From the NCBI GenBank assembly GCA_015231615.1, contig JADGBE010000009.1:1-64000 (forward strand): DNA of 64,000 nt, read 5' to 3'. Origin of the DNA: Desulfamplus sp. (GTDB lineage Bacteria > Desulfobacterota > Desulfobacteria > Desulfobacterales > Desulfobacteraceae). A program made the translations under genes and the position numbers. Shown here in pieces: positions 26,736-34,560 of the stretch (position 1 is its first letter; each line of letters starts with the position of its first letter). Under the pieces are notes generated by a model that worked only from the letters and a program-made list of their open reading frames with translations, did no database searches and was not told the origin of the DNA.

Positions 26736-28115
26736 ATGGCACAAAAACCTTGGGACGGCAGATTTTCCCAAACTACAGATAAAATGGTTGAAAAGTTCAC
26801 ATCTTCAATTGATGTTGATAAAGCTCTTTATGCCTGCGATATTGAGGGCAGTATTGCCCATTTAAAGATGATGGCCAACCAGTCAATCATCACACAAGAT
26901 GAGGCTGCTGCTTTATTAAATGGTCTTGAAAAAGTGCGGAACAAAATTGAGAATGGAGAGTTTCAATATTCAGATACACTTGAAGATATACACATGCACA
27001 TTGAGAGTTCATTGGGTGAAATAGTTGGAACTGTTGGAAAAAAACTTCACACAGGAAGAAGCAGAAATGATCAAGTGGCTTTAGATGTAAGAATCTATCT
27101 TAAGAAAGAGACTCAAGCTATTATGGATTCTCTTCTTGCCTTGCAAAAGGTTATTGTTGCAACTGCCAAGAAATATATTGATGTTGTGATGCCGGGATAT
27201 ACCCATCTTCAACGGGCACAGCCTGTTCTTTTTTCTCACCATCTTATGGCATATTATGAGATGTTTAAGCGTGATTACGAACGCTTTGAAGATTGCTTAA
27301 AACGCATTGATGTTATGCCACTTGGTTCTGCTGCCCTTGCTGGCACAACCTATCCTCTTAATCGGGAACTAACAAGAGAGCTGCTTAAATTTGCAAAGGT
27401 ATCTGATAACAGCATGGATTCTGTATCTGACAGAGACTTTGTTATGGAGTTTATCTCTCATGCCACAATCTGCATGATCCATTTTTCTCGTTTTTCAGAA
27501 GAGTTAATTCTCTGGTCGTCCTCAGAATTTGCATTCATAACCATCTCTGACGGCTTTACAACTGGTTCAAGCATTATGCCTCAAAAGAAAAATCCTGATG
27601 TTGCAGAGCTTGTTCGAGGTAAAACTGGCAGGGTTGTTGGAAATCTTATGGCAATTTTAACAATTATGAAATCATTACCACTTGCCTACAACAGAGATAT
27701 GCAAGAGGACAAAGAGCCACTTTTTGATACTGTAAATACTCTCAAAGCGTGCATTGACATCTATACTGCGATGATTCCAAATATTAAAATTAATAGGGAT
27801 ACAATGCTTGACGCTGCTCAAAAAGGGTATCTCAATGCAACTGATCTTGCTGATTATCTTGTTGTAAAAGGTATGCCATTTCGCGAAGCTCATTCAGTAT
27901 CTGGCAAACTTGTTGCGTTTGCTATCACTAAATCTAAAGAATTGCATGAACTAAAACTTGAGGAACTAAAAATATTCTCTGATCTTATTGATGAGGATGT
28001 TTTTGACTTTTTATCTATTGAAAAGATGCTCTCACGCCGCGTTACACACGGAAGCACAAGTTATGAGAATGTGAGAAAAGCTCTTGAAAAAGCCTCCCAT
28101 CTTTTAAAGATTTGA
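26736..28115 (+). CDS. argH: Argininosuccinate lyase
   Basis: A 459-residue fumarase-superfamily enzyme that splits argininosuccinate into arginine and fumarate. It opens WDGRFSQTTDKMVEKFTSSI, has EDIHMHIESSL and TGRSRNDQVALDVR, and the family signature GSSIMPQKKNPD. It follows argG in an operon. The last two codons and the stop codon lie inside a 33-bp family A palindrome (28108-28140), which therefore supplies the C-terminus of the protein. Confidence 0.97.
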   Translation: MAQKPWDGRFSQTTDKMVEKFTSSIDVDKALYACDIEGSIAHLKMMANQSIITQDEAAALLNGLEKVRNKIENGEFQYSDTLEDIHMHIESSLGEIVGTVGKKLHTGRSRNDQVALDVRIYLKKETQAIMDSLLALQKVIVATAKKYIDVVMPGYTHLQRAQPVLFSHHLMAYYEMFKRDYERFEDCLKRIDVMPLGSAALAGTTYPLNRELTRELLKFAKVSDNSMDSVSDRDFVMEFISHATICMIHFSRFSEELILWSSSEFAFITISDGFTTGSSIMPQKKNPDVAELVRGKTGRVVGNLMAILTIMKSLPLAYNRDMQEDKEPLFDTVNTLKACIDIYTAMIPNIKINRDTMLDAAQKGYLNATDLADYLVVKGMPFREAHSVSGKLVAFAITKSKELHELKLEELKIFSDLIDEDVFDFLSIEKMLSRRVTHGSTSYENVRKALEKASHLLKI

Positions 28116-28140
28116 CAACTTTGAAAAAGTTGTCAAATCT
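28108..28140. repeat. 33-bp palindromic repeat, family A copy 3, overlapping the argH stop
   Basis: Arms AGATTTGACAACTTT and the near-complement ending GTTGTCAAATCT. The argH stop codon TGA is at 28113-28115 within the left arm. It lies 14 bases upstream of the next gene start, so it could influence translation of the small lipoprotein gene. Confidence 0.85.
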
Positions 28141-28153
28141 ATCAAGGCATAAA

Positions 28154-28327
28154 ATGAAATATAATATTTTAATCATATTGATTTTATCTCTATTTATGTT
28201 GTCATTAATTGGGTTAGGTTGCGGCAAAAAAGGCGATCCTCTTCCACCATTGAGAAGTGTTGTTGACGCCCCATTAGTAAAAGTTCTTGAACCGTGTATT
28301 GTATATGCCAATAGAGTAAACAGATGA
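28154..28327 (+). CDS. Small lipoprotein (LptM/YifL-like)
   Basis: A 57-residue lipoprotein. It has a signal peptide (KYNILIILILSLFMLSLIGL) ending in a lipobox before GCGKKGDPLPPLRS. This matches the short YifL/LptM family, whose mature part begins CGxKGPLxxP and which in enterobacteria helps mature the LPS transport protein LptD. In many bacteria this gene lies next to argH or lysA, as here. I chose ATG 28154 because it starts a normal signal peptide; an upstream in-frame ATG at 28112 overlaps argH and would add a non-signal segment. The stop overlaps the folK start as ATGA. Confidence 0.8.
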   Translation: MKYNILIILILSLFMLSLIGLGCGKKGDPLPPLRSVVDAPLVKVLEPCIVYANRVNR

Positions 28328-28833
28328 AAAAAAAACACCCTGTATTTATATCTATTGGCTCAAACATGGGTGATAAATACGCCAACTGCATTATGGGAAT
28401 AGAGCATATCAAAAAACTTAACGAGACAGAAGTTCTTGAGATTGCCAATTTTTATAAGACCGAGCCAGTTGACTACAAAGATCAAGATTGGTTCATAAAC
28501 AGTGTGTTAAAAATTAAGACAACTCTTGAGCCTGAAATATTAATGGCAAACCTTAAAAATATTGAGCAACAGCTTGGCCAATACGAAAAAAAAGTTAGAT
28601 TTGGTCCAAGAATACTTGATCTTGATATTATTTTTTATGGGGATATGGTCATAAATAGAGATAATCTTACAATTCCACACCCAAGAATGGATAAAAGATG
28701 CTTTGTATTAAAACCTCTTTGTGATATAGCACCTCAAATAATCCATCCTATTTTGGGTTATAGTGCAAAAGAGCTTTTAAAAGAGGTTGAACACGATCAA
28801 GAACAAAAAATAAGCAGGTTTGACTGCAATTAG
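28324..28833 (+). CDS. folK: 2-amino-4-hydroxy-6-hydroxymethyldihydropteridine diphosphokinase
   Basis: A 169-residue HPPK, which transfers pyrophosphate from ATP to hydroxymethyl-dihydropterin in folate synthesis; its product is used by FolP (encoded at 52440). Conserved parts are [39 protein letters not shown] and the signature [16 protein letters not shown]. The start overlaps the lipoprotein stop by four bases, and the next gene begins about eleven bases after its stop, indicating tight coupling. Confidence 0.96.
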   Translation: MKKKHPVFISIGSNMGDKYANCIMGIEHIKKLNETEVLEIANFYKTEPVDYKDQDWFINSVLKIKTTLEPEILMANLKNIEQQLGQYEKKVRFGPRILDLDIIFYGDMVINRDNLTIPHPRMDKRCFVLKPLCDIAPQIIHPILGYSAKELLKEVEHDQEQKISRFDCN

Positions 28834-28844
28834 TGGAGGAAATT

Positions 28845-29489
28845 TTGAAATTTTTTATAGATACAGCAAACATTGATGAGATTAAAGACGCTAACAGTAT
28901 GGGTATGGTTGATGGTGTAACAACCAATCCATCGCTTATTGCTAAAGAAAAAGGCGAGTTCAAAGAGATAATTAAAGAGATATGCTCAATTGTTGATGGA
29001 CCAGTAAGTGCTGAAGTGATAAGCCTTGATTACAACGGCATGGTTACAGAAGCCCGCGATCTTGCTAAAATTGCTGATAATATTGTTGTAAAGATTCCTA
29101 TGACAATTGAGGGGTTAAAAGCTGTTAGAACTCTATCTGACGAGGGTATAAATACTAACGTAACCTTAGTATTTTCAGCACTTCAAGCTCTTATGGCTGC
29201 AAAGGCTGGGGCAACTTACGCAAGTCCTTTTGTTGGCAGACTTGATGATCTTTCTGAAGATGGTATGCGTCTTATTGGTGAGATTGTGGATATATACTCA
29301 AATTATGGATATACAACTGAGATTATTGTGGCAAGCGTTAGAAACCCACTGCATGTTCTAAATTCTGCTCTTATTGGTGCAGATATTGCTACAATACCTT
29401 ACAAAGTTCTAAACTCTCTTGCTTCTCACCACATGACAGATAAAGGCATTGCGGCATTTATGGCTGATTGGAACAAAAAACATAAATAA
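28845..29489 (+). CDS. Transaldolase, short form (fructose-6-phosphate aldolase-like)
   Basis: A 214-residue TalC/FSA-type TIM barrel. It begins with [30 protein letters not shown], has the Schiff-base lysine in NIVVKIPMT, and ends with [13 protein letters not shown]. Such proteins act as transaldolase in the pentose phosphate pathway or as fructose-6-phosphate aldolase; the two cannot be separated safely here. The start is TTG at 28845, five bases after GGAGG (28835-28839). An in-frame GTG at 28833 would place that ribosome-binding site inside the gene. It follows folK closely. Confidence 0.93.
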   Translation: MKFFIDTANIDEIKDANSMGMVDGVTTNPSLIAKEKGEFKEIIKEICSIVDGPVSAEVISLDYNGMVTEARDLAKIADNIVVKIPMTIEGLKAVRTLSDEGINTNVTLVFSALQALMAAKAGATYASPFVGRLDDLSEDGMRLIGEIVDIYSNYGYTTEIIVASVRNPLHVLNSALIGADIATIPYKVLNSLASHHMTDKGIAAFMADWNKKHK

Positions 29490-29614
29490 TTTGTTAGAGA
29501 GTTTTACTATCTATAAATTGGATTTATTTATTTACTTAGAGACGAGCTATAGTAGGCAATATAGGGTTGAAAGATTTTTAGGCAATTATATATAGAGGCG
29601 ATATTGAGGATATT

Positions 29615-30226
29615 ATGACAATTTTGCAGAATAAACTTAACGTAGCTGTTATGATGCTTCAAAAAAGTGCTGGGACAATCAAAAAAGTTTTGCTAAATCC
29701 GAACTTTATGACCCTGTCAAGAATTGCGTCAGTGCCTTTGCTTGTAGTTCTTATGATGTATCCCGGAAAACTTACGCTTTTATTGTCAGCAATAGTCTTT
29801 TCGATAGCATCTATTACAGACTACTTTGATGGTTACTTTGCAAGAAAATATGGGCTTGTCTCTAATCTTGGTAAAATACTTGATCCACTTGCAGATAAGC
29901 TGCTTGTCTCATCTGCATTTATCATGCTGGTTTCTCTTAACTTTGTTCCGGCGTGGATAGCTTGTGCAATTATTGGAAGAGAGCTTGCAGTTACAGGGTT
30001 AAGATGTGTTATTATTGAGTATGGTCAGGACGTTTCAGCATCATGGCTTGGCAAATACAAAACAGGTTTTCAAATCGCCTCTATTATTCCTCTTCTAATT
30101 CACTATCCATATTTTGGTATTCATTTTGACTCAATTGGATATGTTCTTGTGTATGGTGCCCTTCTCTTTACAATTTGGTCAGGTGTAGATTATTTTATAA
30201 AATTTAAAAAACTTATATCTTGGTAG
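29615..30226 (+). CDS. pgsA: CDP-diacylglycerol--glycerol-3-phosphate 3-phosphatidyltransferase
   Basis: A 203-residue inner-membrane enzyme that makes phosphatidylglycerol phosphate. The CDP-alcohol phosphotransferase signature is complete: DYFDGYFARKYGLVSNLGKILDPLADK, given in two parts as DYFDGYFAR with GxxxDxxxD downstream. About five membrane helices follow the pattern of PgsA. The N-terminus is 20-30 residues longer than usual before NFMTLSRIASVP; GAGG precedes the ATG used. The gene converges with the next one with only one base between the stop codons. Confidence 0.93.
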   Translation: MTILQNKLNVAVMMLQKSAGTIKKVLLNPNFMTLSRIASVPLLVVLMMYPGKLTLLLSAIVFSIASITDYFDGYFARKYGLVSNLGKILDPLADKLLVSSAFIMLVSLNFVPAWIACAIIGRELAVTGLRCVIIEYGQDVSASWLGKYKTGFQIASIIPLLIHYPYFGIHFDSIGYVLVYGALLFTIWSGVDYFIKFKKLISW

Positions 30227-30227
30227 A

Positions 30228-30851
30228 TCACTTTTCAACAATCTGGCTCTTTTCTTCAATGATTTCACTCTTTTCAATAAATAATGCTAACTCCTGCATA
30301 TTTCTTGATATAGCAGTCATTGATTTTTCAACACTTTGGCAAAAAGGATCGCTATCTCCAAGAGTCTGCCTTGATTTTTCAAGAAGAGCTTTACCAGCTT
30401 CCCAATGCAGGCAAAGCTCTTTAAATAGCTCTTTTCTCTGTTCATGCCTCTTTTTTTCCGCAAGAATAATCGCATCAAGTTTTTTAATTGAATACTCTAC
30501 AAGGGCATCTCGTGGGGTGTCGTGAGCTTTTGCTATCAACTCCAAAATATCTAAAGTTTTTCGGCTCAATACAAAAGTTTTTTGGACTCTATTGATCTGG
30601 TTAAACTGCCTAACTCTTATATGTTCTGCTATATCATTCAACGATTTAACATCATCTATAAGGTGATCAAAAAGCGATTTTTGTTTAATACCAAGGTGAA
30701 TAGCAACAAGGCTTAATGAGTCAATAGCTTTTGAAGAGAGCTTAAATGTTGCTCTTACTGACTGCTTACCTCTTAAATCAACCTCAATTGATGTTCCTTT
30801 AAATATTGTATTTGTCTCTGAGTTGTCATTATTCTCTTCTGTATCTGTCAT
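30228..30851 (-). CDS. Protein with two tandem ribbon-helix-helix-like repeats
   Basis: A 207-residue protein with no family I recognise. Two segments resemble each other: about residues 29-70 (QSVRATFKLSSKAIDSLSLVA, then LGIKQKSLFDHLIDD) and about 88-128 (NRVQKTFVLSRKTLDILELIA, then HDTPRDALVEYSIKKLD). Each looks like a strand, a helix and a second helix, as in ribbon-helix-helix DNA-binding proteins, so a single chain might imitate the usual dimer. The N-terminus is acidic and Asn-rich, and the C-terminal third is a charged helix. It converges with pgsA and lies 69 bases downstream of hutI, but nothing shows a role in histidine metabolism. A regulator is the likeliest guess. Confidence 0.55.
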   Translation of the reverse strand: MTDTEENNDNSETNTIFKGTSIEVDLRGKQSVRATFKLSSKAIDSLSLVAIHLGIKQKSLFDHLIDDVKSLNDIAEHIRVRQFNQINRVQKTFVLSRKTLDILELIAKAHDTPRDALVEYSIKKLDAIILAEKKRHEQRKELFKELCLHWEAGKALLEKSRQTLGDSDPFCQSVEKSMTAISRNMQELALFIEKSEIIEEKSQIVEK

Positions 30852-30920
30852 TGTGAACCTCTATATTTGCCTATGACTTGGCTAATCAGGCCAATCTAAA
30901 CAGTGGATTATAATTTTATG

Positions 30921-32288
30921 TTAGCTTACCCGTTCTCCACGTTTAAATACCTCAGTTACTGGTGAAACTCCAGCATGATACGCTAAAATTGCTGGAGACT
31001 TGCCATCCATCAAAAGAAAATCAGCTTGTTTACCAATATCCAAACTACCAACCCTATCTGCCATTCCAATTGCGTATGCACTATTTAAAGTTGCGGCAAC
31101 CAATGCCTCTGCTGGTGTCATTCCCATATTTAAAACTGCAAGACCAATTACAAAAGGCATTGATTCACAATAACTTGACCCTGGATTACAGTCAGTTGCA
31201 AGGGCAACAGGAAGATTTTTCTCAATCATAACTCTTGCTCTTGCATAAGGTTTACGCAAACTATATGCAGTTGCAGGCAAAAGTGTTGCTACAACTCCAG
31301 ATTTTGCCATTTTTTCTATATTTACATCACTTGCCGCTAAAAGATGGTCAGCAGATGAGGCACAAAGCTCTGCTGCAAGACCAGCACCACCAAGATCATG
31401 GACTTCATCAGCATGTATTTTTATCTTCAGTCCATGACTGATAGCAGCTTCAAGAACCTTTCTACCTTGTTCTATTGAAAAAACTCCATTTTCACAGAAA
31501 ATATCACAATAAGATGCTATTCCCTGAGCTTTTACTGCGGGTAACATCTCTTCAATTACAAGAGAGATATATGCGTCTGGATTTTCTCTATAAGCAGTTG
31601 GAATGGCATGGGCACCAAGAAAAGTTGCAACAATATCAAGAGGTGTTGTTTTATGAACAAGGTCAATTGTCTGAAGCATTTTAAGTTCATTTTGTGTATC
31701 AAGTCCATAGCCACTTTTGATCTCAAGTGTTGTAGTTCCTAACTTCATAGCAGAAAGAGCATGCTTTAGAGTGTTGATATAAAGATCATCTTCTGATGCT
31801 TTTAAAACTTCTCTTACTGATGAGAGAATGCCACCGCCTTGTTTTAATATCTCAAGATATGGAGAACCATTAAGCCTCATCTCAAATTCTGACTCTCTGA
31901 GTTTTGCAAAGCAAATATGAGTATGTGGGTCAACAAATCCCGGAATCAGACATTTACCTTGACAGTCAATAGTTCTATCTATTTTATTTAGATTCTCCCT
32001 GTTGTTGACTTTAGAAACATCTTCAATGTTGTTAGTCTCTCCATTTTCATTAGCTTCGTTTTCGTTATTATCATTTTCATTATCTTCATTTTCAAGATTA
32101 TCAATATTGCAAATATCATTAATCCCTTTTATGTCATCAATATTTCCAATATCAACGATGATTCCGTTTTTCACAAGAATTGCCCCATTCTCAAAATGGT
32201 TAAGAACTCCTTGATATTCTCCAGAACACGCCTTGCCTTTATCTATTGGGGTGTAAATATTTGCATTTTTAAATAAGATTGTGGTCAT
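30921..32288 (-). CDS. hutI: Imidazolonepropionase with a large Asn/Glu-rich insert
   Basis: A 455-residue amidohydrolase that opens imidazolone propionate to N-formimino-L-glutamate, the third step of histidine degradation. The metal-binding HTH appears in LIPGFVDPHTHICFA. Further conserved parts are KSGYGLD, GAHAIP, HADEVHD (metal and catalytic residues) and ALATDCNPGSS. The usual length is about 400-415. The excess is a stretch at about residues 50-104 (31977-32141), dominated by Asn, Glu and Asp and built from short NENE/NDN units, inserted where the small N-terminal beta domain passes into the barrel. It starts eleven bases after the hutU stop, so the two form an operon. Confidence 0.95.
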   Translation of the reverse strand: MTTILFKNANIYTPIDKGKACSGEYQGVLNHFENGAILVKNGIIVDIGNIDDIKGINDICNIDNLENEDNENDNNENEANENGETNNIEDVSKVNNRENLNKIDRTIDCQGKCLIPGFVDPHTHICFAKLRESEFEMRLNGSPYLEILKQGGGILSSVREVLKASEDDLYINTLKHALSAMKLGTTTLEIKSGYGLDTQNELKMLQTIDLVHKTTPLDIVATFLGAHAIPTAYRENPDAYISLVIEEMLPAVKAQGIASYCDIFCENGVFSIEQGRKVLEAAISHGLKIKIHADEVHDLGGAGLAAELCASSADHLLAASDVNIEKMAKSGVVATLLPATAYSLRKPYARARVMIEKNLPVALATDCNPGSSYCESMPFVIGLAVLNMGMTPAEALVAATLNSAYAIGMADRVGSLDIGKQADFLLMDGKSPAILAYHAGVSPVTEVFKRGERVS

Positions 32289-32299
32289 TATCCCATCTC

Positions 32300-34435
32300 C
32301 TAAAAAATATCTTCAATAGCCTTATCAATCAACTTATCATCTGGCAGAAACGGAACAGTAACCTGATCCCCGTTGCCGTTTTCCATGTTATAGTTGATCG
32401 CTACCTCCATTGCATTTTGATTTCTTGCCCAATTTCGGCGTGCAACCCCGCCCATAACGTCCCATGACATAGCAGAGCGAATAATATTATCAACTCTATC
32501 GCTTCCATCAAGAACTAAACCAAATCCGCCGTTAATCGCCTTTCCAATTCCAGTACCGCCTCCATTATGAAGAGCAACAAGCGACATTCCCCGTGCAGCA
32601 TTTCCAGCAAAACAGTGGGTTGCCATGTCAGCACAGACATTACTACCATCTTTTATGTTTGCTGTCTCTCTAAAAGGTGAGTCTGTCCCACCCGGATCGT
32701 GGTGATCTCGCCCAAGCATAACTGGTCCAACTTCTCCATTTCTAACCATATCGTTAAATTTCAAGGCAATATTAACTCTACCAGCAGCATCTTGATACAA
32801 AATTCTTGCCTGACTTCCAACAACAAGCCTGTTTTTTAAGGCATCTCTTATCCAGATATAGTTGTCTCTATCTTCTGCTCTTCTTTCAGGATCAATGCAA
32901 GACATTGCAGCATGGTCAGTCTTTTCAAGGTCTTCTGATTTTCCGCTTAAACAGACCCAGCGGAAAGGTCCGTAACCGTAATCAAAAATTGGTCCCATAA
33001 TATCTTCAAAATAAGATGGAAATACAAAACCATCTTTAGCATCTACCCCGTTTTTTGCAACCTCAATAACTCCAGCATCAAACACAGCCTTTAAAAAAGC
33101 ATTACCATAATCAAAAAAGAACGTTCCCTGTTTTGAAATCTCTTTAATAACTTCATAGTGCCTTTTAAGGCTCTTATTCACAAGTTTTTTAAATGTTGCT
33201 CTATCTTCTGCAAGAAGACGGGTTCTCTCTTCAAATGTTATGCCTTGGGGGCAGTATCCTCCGTCATAAACAACGTGGCAGGAGGTTTGATCAGAGAGCA
33301 AATCAACTTTGAAATAGCCATCATTAAAATTATCATGGCTTTTATTACTATCTTTTTCTTCTATTTTATTATTATCTTCTCTTTCCATTTGCTCGGCAAT
33401 GTTATTTCTTCTTACAATATGCTCTAACAGATCAACAATATTTCCGTGAAATGCAATTGAAGGTGCTGATTTCTCTTTTACAGCTTTAGATGCTATTGAT
33501 AAAATTTCATCAGGGTCAGATGATACAACATCAACCCAGCCCTGCTCATGGCGTGTCTTGATTCTTGATAGATCGACTTCAGCAGTAATTGAGATCGCCC
33601 CAGCAATTTTGGCAGCTTTTGGCTGTGCCCCGCTCATTCCTCCAAGTCCAGAGGATACAAAGACAAGACCTGCAAGGTTTCCATCTTCTGGAACATTACA
33701 CATCTTTCTTCCAGCATTTAAAAGAGTGTTGTATGTGCCGTGAACAATGCCTTGAGGTCCAATATACATCCAGCCACCAGCAGTCATCTGTCCATAAGAT
33801 GAAACACCCATTTGGGCGGCAATTTCCCAATCATCAGGGTTATCGTATAAACCAATCATTAAGCCGTTTGTAATAATAACACGCGGGTCTTCAGGCGATG
33901 ATTTAAACAAACCGAGCGGGTGTCCAGATTGCATAACAAGTGTCTGATTTTCTGTTAGCACTTCTAAATATTTTTTAATTAATCTATACTGCATCCAATT
34001 TTGGCAGACACTTCCTGTTTCGCCGTAAGTTACAAGTTCATAGGGATAAAGTGCAACATCAAAATCAAGATTGTTGTCAATCATAAGTTGAAATGCTTTT
34101 CCAGCAAGGCAGTTGCCTTTATAATTATCAATTGGTTTAGCCTTGATGTATAAATTATCAACTCCACCTACATTAAAACTGTGAGGTCTAAAACGATAAC
34201 CATAAATACGTCCTCTTGTTTTAAGCTCATCTAAAAATTCTGGAATTAAAGCAGCATGATGTTGTTCTGGTATATAACGCAAAGCATTTGCCAACGCTGT
34301 TTTTGTTTGACTTTTGCTTAACCTAAAACCTCTTGCTGGTGCACGGCGGATTCCCTCTTTAAATTGTGGCATCTCTGGAAGTTCATCATCAAGCCTGATT
34401 TTCATGGCTTGGGATATATCTTTATTTGTGATCAT
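32300..34435 (-). CDS. hutU: Urocanate hydratase, long form
   Basis: A 711-residue urocanase, which adds water to urocanate to give imidazolone propionate using a tightly bound NAD+. Recognisable blocks are QNWMQYRLIKKYLEVL, QMTAGGWMYIGPQGIVHGTY, SSGLGGMSGAQPKAAKIAG (dinucleotide region), YCPQGITFEERTRL and LGRDHHDPGGTDSPFRET. The common bacterial form is about 555 residues; this belongs to the longer, about 670-residue type, with an added Asn/Asp/Glu-rich stretch at about 351-376 (33308-33385). hutI follows directly. Upstream lies a repeat element rather than a clear operator. Confidence 0.95.
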   Translation of the reverse strand: MITNKDISQAMKIRLDDELPEMPQFKEGIRRAPARGFRLSKSQTKTALANALRYIPEQHHAALIPEFLDELKTRGRIYGYRFRPHSFNVGGVDNLYIKAKPIDNYKGNCLAGKAFQLMIDNNLDFDVALYPYELVTYGETGSVCQNWMQYRLIKKYLEVLTENQTLVMQSGHPLGLFKSSPEDPRVIITNGLMIGLYDNPDDWEIAAQMGVSSYGQMTAGGWMYIGPQGIVHGTYNTLLNAGRKMCNVPEDGNLAGLVFVSSGLGGMSGAQPKAAKIAGAISITAEVDLSRIKTRHEQGWVDVVSSDPDEILSIASKAVKEKSAPSIAFHGNIVDLLEHIVRRNNIAEQMEREDNNKIEEKDSNKSHDNFNDGYFKVDLLSDQTSCHVVYDGGYCPQGITFEERTRLLAEDRATFKKLVNKSLKRHYEVIKEISKQGTFFFDYGNAFLKAVFDAGVIEVAKNGVDAKDGFVFPSYFEDIMGPIFDYGYGPFRWVCLSGKSEDLEKTDHAAMSCIDPERRAEDRDNYIWIRDALKNRLVVGSQARILYQDAAGRVNIALKFNDMVRNGEVGPVMLGRDHHDPGGTDSPFRETANIKDGSNVCADMATHCFAGNAARGMSLVALHNGGGTGIGKAINGGFGLVLDGSDRVDNIIRSAMSWDVMGGVARRNWARNQNAMEVAINYNMENGNGDQVTVPFLPDDKLIDKAIEDIF

Positions 34436-34497
34436 AAATATATTCCTTAAAATTTATTTTTGTCTATTTCTTAATTTAGCACAAAACAAAATATAGC

Positions 34498-34560
34498 CTC
34501 CTAAATGACTTGTGAAAATATAACAAGCAAGGATACACGAATGGAATAGGATTGCTATAT
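34498..34560. repeat. Intergenic repeat, family D copy 1
   Basis: CTCCTAAATGACTTGTGAAA (34498-34517) with ATATAACAAGCAA following and GGAATAGGATTGCTATAT at the end. The same ends occur at 51400-51515, where about 50 extra bases including a family B palindrome separate them. It fills the gap between the AAA/nuclease gene and hutU. Confidence 0.6.

Noticed and set aside
34509-34527. CTTGT and ACAAG half-sites upstream of hutU as a second HutC operator.
   Set aside because: The spacing is nine bases instead of four, and the sequence is part of repeat family D, which also occurs at 51400 away from any hut gene.
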